From Hepsetus odoe (taxonomy: Eukaryota > Chordata > Actinopteri > Characiformes > Hepsetidae), in the NCBI GenBank assembly GCA_017165825.1, contig CM029369.1:9446633-9510632 (forward strand): DNA of 64,000 nt, written 5' to 3'. Position 1 is the first letter of the stretch. The number at the start of each line of letters is the position of its first letter. Below are positions 61,001-64,000 of the stretch, piece by piece. The notes under the pieces were generated by a model that ran no database searches, was not told where the DNA came from, and was given only the letters and a program-made list of their open reading frames with translations. The position numbers were made by a program, and so were the translations under genes.

Positions 61001-63697
61001 GCAAGTATACCTAGAAAAATGTATGCTGGTTTGAAGGCAAAGGGTGGTCACACCAAATATTGATTTGATTTAGATTTTTCTTTTGTTGACTCACTTTGCA
61101 TTTTGTGAATTGATAAAAAAAAAACAATCATTATTTATATTTCTGAAAGCATTCTTTGTTTACAGCATTTTTTCACACCTACCTCAAACTCTTACACAGT
61201 ACTGTATATGTACAAATATATAAAACTTTCTTTAAGCACCCTCATAGTAAATCATGATCAGGAGAGCCATAAGGCTTTAATTATGCAGCTAACTGAGAAA
61301 AGAGTTTGACTTTACACTGCAGATTTTATGTAGATTATATTGATCTGTTGAATTTTGCATGAATTTACTTTCTGTGCATTCCTGTGCAGCTAAAATCAAC
61401 CACACCATGTCAATAGATGGCTTCTTGATGTATCTGACCTCTGCTGATGGTTCAGTCTTCAACCCAGAAGACCAGCGTCTCTTTCAGGACATGACACAGC
61501 CTTTCAAGCATTACTTTATCTCCTCCTCACACAACACATACCTTCTAACAGACCAGCTGAAAGGGAAGAGCAGCGTGGAGGCCTACATTCAGTAAAAAAC
61601 ACAGATTTTAATTACTTTGAGTGGACTCTGTTTTATATCAACCATGATTAAACAGCTTTGGGAAGAAAAATATGTAATATGTAGAAACAGTTATTCTGAG
61701 GATGTATTTATCTTATTTTATATATATATCTTAGGCTTAACATGAGCTTGTCTGCTCAAACCCAGTGAAAGATACTGCAGAACAGTACTGTGCACAGGTC
61801 TTGAGCCACTCCTCATTTCTTTTTGCACTAGACACATGCTTAATGTATTGTTGAGGAATAGATTTGTTTGCTCAGATTTTCAGTCCAGTCTCTGTATCTG
61901 ACAAGTTTTTATGTTAGGTAAACCATGCAGTTATATGTGTAAAATTTAACCAGAACAAAGCCATTTAACTTAAAGCATGAAGCAGTGAAGAAAAAGGTGC
62001 AGATGACTGCAAAAGATCACACCAGCGATAAGTATACTTGTGGTGCTGAATGCTAAATGCTTGGAACCTTTTGATTTATGAACCTTGTATCTTTAGGCAC
62101 CATATAGTATTTTAGAGTAAACATTTGTTCCCATTTCTTTAATCCTGTCTGCTCAATATGCCAAACATAATGCAGTTTCACTGATTTTTACACCAACAAA
62201 GTGATTCCATAGTGTAACATAAAGAAATGAGGGATAGCTTATGATTTTTGGATGGTACTGTAACTTAACTATTCTGCAGAAATGAATAAACCTTTTTGTA
62301 GGGCTCTGAAGCGTGGCTGTCGCTGTTTGGAGATTGACTGCTGGGATGGTTCCAATGGAGAGCCTGTTGTGTACCATGGCCACACCTTTACATCGAAGAT
62401 TCTCTTTAAAGATGTAATTGCCACAGTGGCAAAATACGCCTTCAAGGTTATTGGTCTTTAACATTGTATAAATTGAACAAAATAGAAAACATGCTCAGAC
62501 AAGAGTCTATTTGTAAACCATTTTTCCATTTTTCTTTTCATTTTTCAGGCCTCAGAGTATCCAGTTATCTTGTCTATTGAAAATCGGTGCAGTGCTGAGC
62601 AACAGAAAGTCATGGCTCAGCTGTTGAAGGATATCCTTGGTGACATGCTGCTGAGGACCACCTTAGATGGCAAAGTTCCTAGTGTTCTACCATCTCCAGA
62701 GGTGAGCTAGGGTTAGGCATTATTTGTTACCCAGAAGTGGCTTTAAAAAGTGAAAAGTGAAAGTGACTATCGTTGTCATTGTGAAAAGCAGCACACCACA
62801 ACACAACAAAATTCAACCTCTGCGTTTCACCCACACACACATGTGCAGCAGGGGGCAGCTATTGAAAGTGCCTGGGGAGCCGGGAGTTTTTTTTTCATTT
62901 ACAGGTTCTAGAGTCCTAGATTTAAAAAAAGAGGCTATATGCCAAAAGAGGCATATGGAAATCATTGTATATACTTGCTTGCAACTATTTTAGTTTTATA
63001 TGGTTAAAAATATTGTTTTTACACAGATAATCATTTAAATAAAACATGTAATGATTTTACAGAAAGTAACCATGACTTGCAAACATGTTCATGTGCTTTC
63101 AGGATCTGAAGGGCAGAATTTTGGTTAAAGGAAAGAAGAATGGAGGACTGGAGTCCTTGGATGCAGACAATCCAGTAAGCGGTGAAGTGAGTGATGAAGA
63201 AGATTCTGCAGATCTGCGCAGGAACAGCCTGACCACTGACAATTTGCCGTCAGATAGCAAGGTAGGCCGTATATACAGCATATGTATTTGTAATACTTCA
63301 TATCTCCATATGACTCCATATGAAGTCATATCATTGTCTACCTGATGACTCAACCACAACTCACAAGTGTGTACTACATCTAGGACTGGGGTACAGGGTT
63401 CACAAGGACGGAGCTAATAGTACTGTTGTACAGGGGGTTAAATGAACAAACATATTGTGAACAATATAGATAAAGTCTTTCTTTCCATACCTGGTATCAA
63501 ACAGTAGGCACGTTATTAATGTTTATCTAATATTTTCTAGAAATCGAGGCGAAATCTAGTCAAGGAGCTTTCAGACCTGGTTATATACTGCAAGAATGAA
63601 CATTTCAGCAACTTTGAACATTCACGCATCCACGGCAAGCCTTATGACATATCCTCCTTCTCTGAGTCCAAGGCACGCAAACTTATCAAGGATGCAG
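58093..63697 (+). CDS. plcd4: Phospholipase C delta (delta-4 by synteny), 5' part
   Basis: Calcium-dependent enzyme that hydrolyses PIP2 to IP3 and diacylglycerol at membranes. Exons in the window: 58093-58114, 58249-58407, 58893-59121, 59502-59631, 60240-60471, 61390-61591, 62302-62446, 62549-62701, 63103-63261 and 63541-63697. They encode 529 codons plus one base, and the gene runs off the right edge. The PH domain (exons 2-3, HYKLQDDCKTI, RCFTLVFRGRRGNLDL) is followed by EF hands (DKNKDGRISFKE). The catalytic X box follows, with both histidines (SSHNTYL, VVYHGHTF) and the acidic residues of LEIDCWDG and LSIEN. An acidic X-Y linker (SDEEDSADL) leads to the start of the Y box (ELSDLVIYCK). 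The rest of Y and the C2 domain are outside. A 22-base first coding exon (MESPQKS) is set by phase. Delta-4 rather than delta-1 rests mainly on linkage to usp37 and vil1. Confidence 0.88.
59845..60060. repeat. Dispersed teleost repeat (unclassified, MITE-like)
   Basis: Starts ACAACCCCTAATCAAAAAAA followed by GTTGGGATAGT, a sequence start that recurs in many fish genomes. Lies in plcd4 intron 4. Family and right boundary are uncertain. Confidence 0.4.
60652..61206 (-). mobile_element. Tc1/mariner-type non-autonomous element, same family as 4363-4870
   Basis: About 555 bp in plcd4 intron 5. Inverted ends (CAGTACTGTACAAAAATTTT at the left, the complement near 61206) and an interior nearly identical to 3963-4250. 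It is flanked by TA-rich sequence. No intact frame. Confidence 0.75.
61783..62263. mobile_element. Degenerate MITE with terminal inverted repeats
   Basis: Left end CAGTACTGTGCACAGGTCTT is followed by GAGCCACTCCTCATTTCTTT. The right end carries a degraded inverted copy (AAAGAAATGAGGGATAGCTT ... GGTACTGTA). About 480 bp, no coding frame, in plcd4 intron 6. It shares only the CAGTACTGTGCA tip with the other Tc1-type family. Confidence 0.6.
62748..62880 (-). repeat. SINE family A, truncated, minus orientation
   Basis: Tail half only: AAGTGAAAAGTGAAAGTGAC to GAAAGTGCCTGGGGAGC. The tRNA-like head is missing. Lies in plcd4 intron 8, about 50 bases after exon 62549-62701. Confidence 0.75.
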
Positions 63698-64000
63698 GTA
63701 GGCTCAGAAAAAAACACTGGCATAATAAGTGTGGCATTATCATATTTTTGATGTCAAATGCATGCATATATATGCTTTGAATTAACTTTTAACTGGTAAA
63801 ACATTTTGATTTGCTTAAAAAATAAAAAATTAAACAACTAGAAGAATTATATTTTGGTTGTTAAATACAGTGTAAACATGATAAGTTCTTCAAACAAGTA
63901 CAAGTATCTTAAAAACTATACCTTTACAAAAGAAGGCAAAAGATTGATGTAAGTTAATGTATTGAATTTATTATTTATGGGGATTATTAATTATTGTTGA
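63698..64000. other. plcd4 intron running off the window
   Basis: Follows the donor at 63698 (GCAG then GTAGGCTC). AT-rich; nothing else seen. Confidence 0.7.

Noticed and set aside
1..64000. Search for CRISPR arrays, operons or bacterial mobile systems
   Set aside because: No spaced direct repeats and no prokaryotic gene organisation; all genes are spliced vertebrate genes.

Overview
This is a vertebrate nuclear window, almost certainly from a teleost fish. It holds seven intron-bearing protein genes with GT-AG exons, fish-like vertebrate proteins, many tRNA-derived SINEs and several decayed Tc1/mariner transposons. The SINE types suggest an ostariophysan fish, but that is a weak inference. 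One assembly gap (3551-3949) lies in an AT microsatellite. Exons were placed by hand from splice sites and reading phase, and every internal exon joins its neighbours in frame.

Layout from left to right. (1) itgb2-like integrin beta-2, + strand, 5' end missing, 473-6351. (2) 6352-13448: repeat-bearing DNA with a solo LTR (8616-8851) and two candidate non-coding first exons of villin. (3) vil1 (villin), + strand, 13449-26841, 19 coding exons, 832 aa, with introns full of SINEs and two Tc1-like remnants. (4) Two tandem polyamine oxidase genes (paox-like), both on the - strand, 30491-32570 and 35004-37531. They share a three-exon structure and patches of near identity. (5) ybey, + strand, 38911-40401. 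(6) usp37, - strand, 41747-52836, 23 coding exons, 939 aa, with a GC-rich promoter region near 53700-54060. (7) plcd4-like phospholipase C delta, + strand, 58093 to beyond the right edge.

These genes do not form one pathway. Villin, USP37 and PLCD4 are neighbours on human 2q35, ITGB2 and YBEY lie on 21q22.3, and PAOX lies on 10q26, so the window is a synteny mosaic. The most informative features are the paox pair (apparent gene conversion, and no peroxisomal C-terminal signal in either copy), an inverted SINE pair flanking vil1 exon 4, and a weak splice donor before the villin headpiece exon. I found no unknown gene system. The rest of the non-coding DNA is ordinary intron and repeat sequence.
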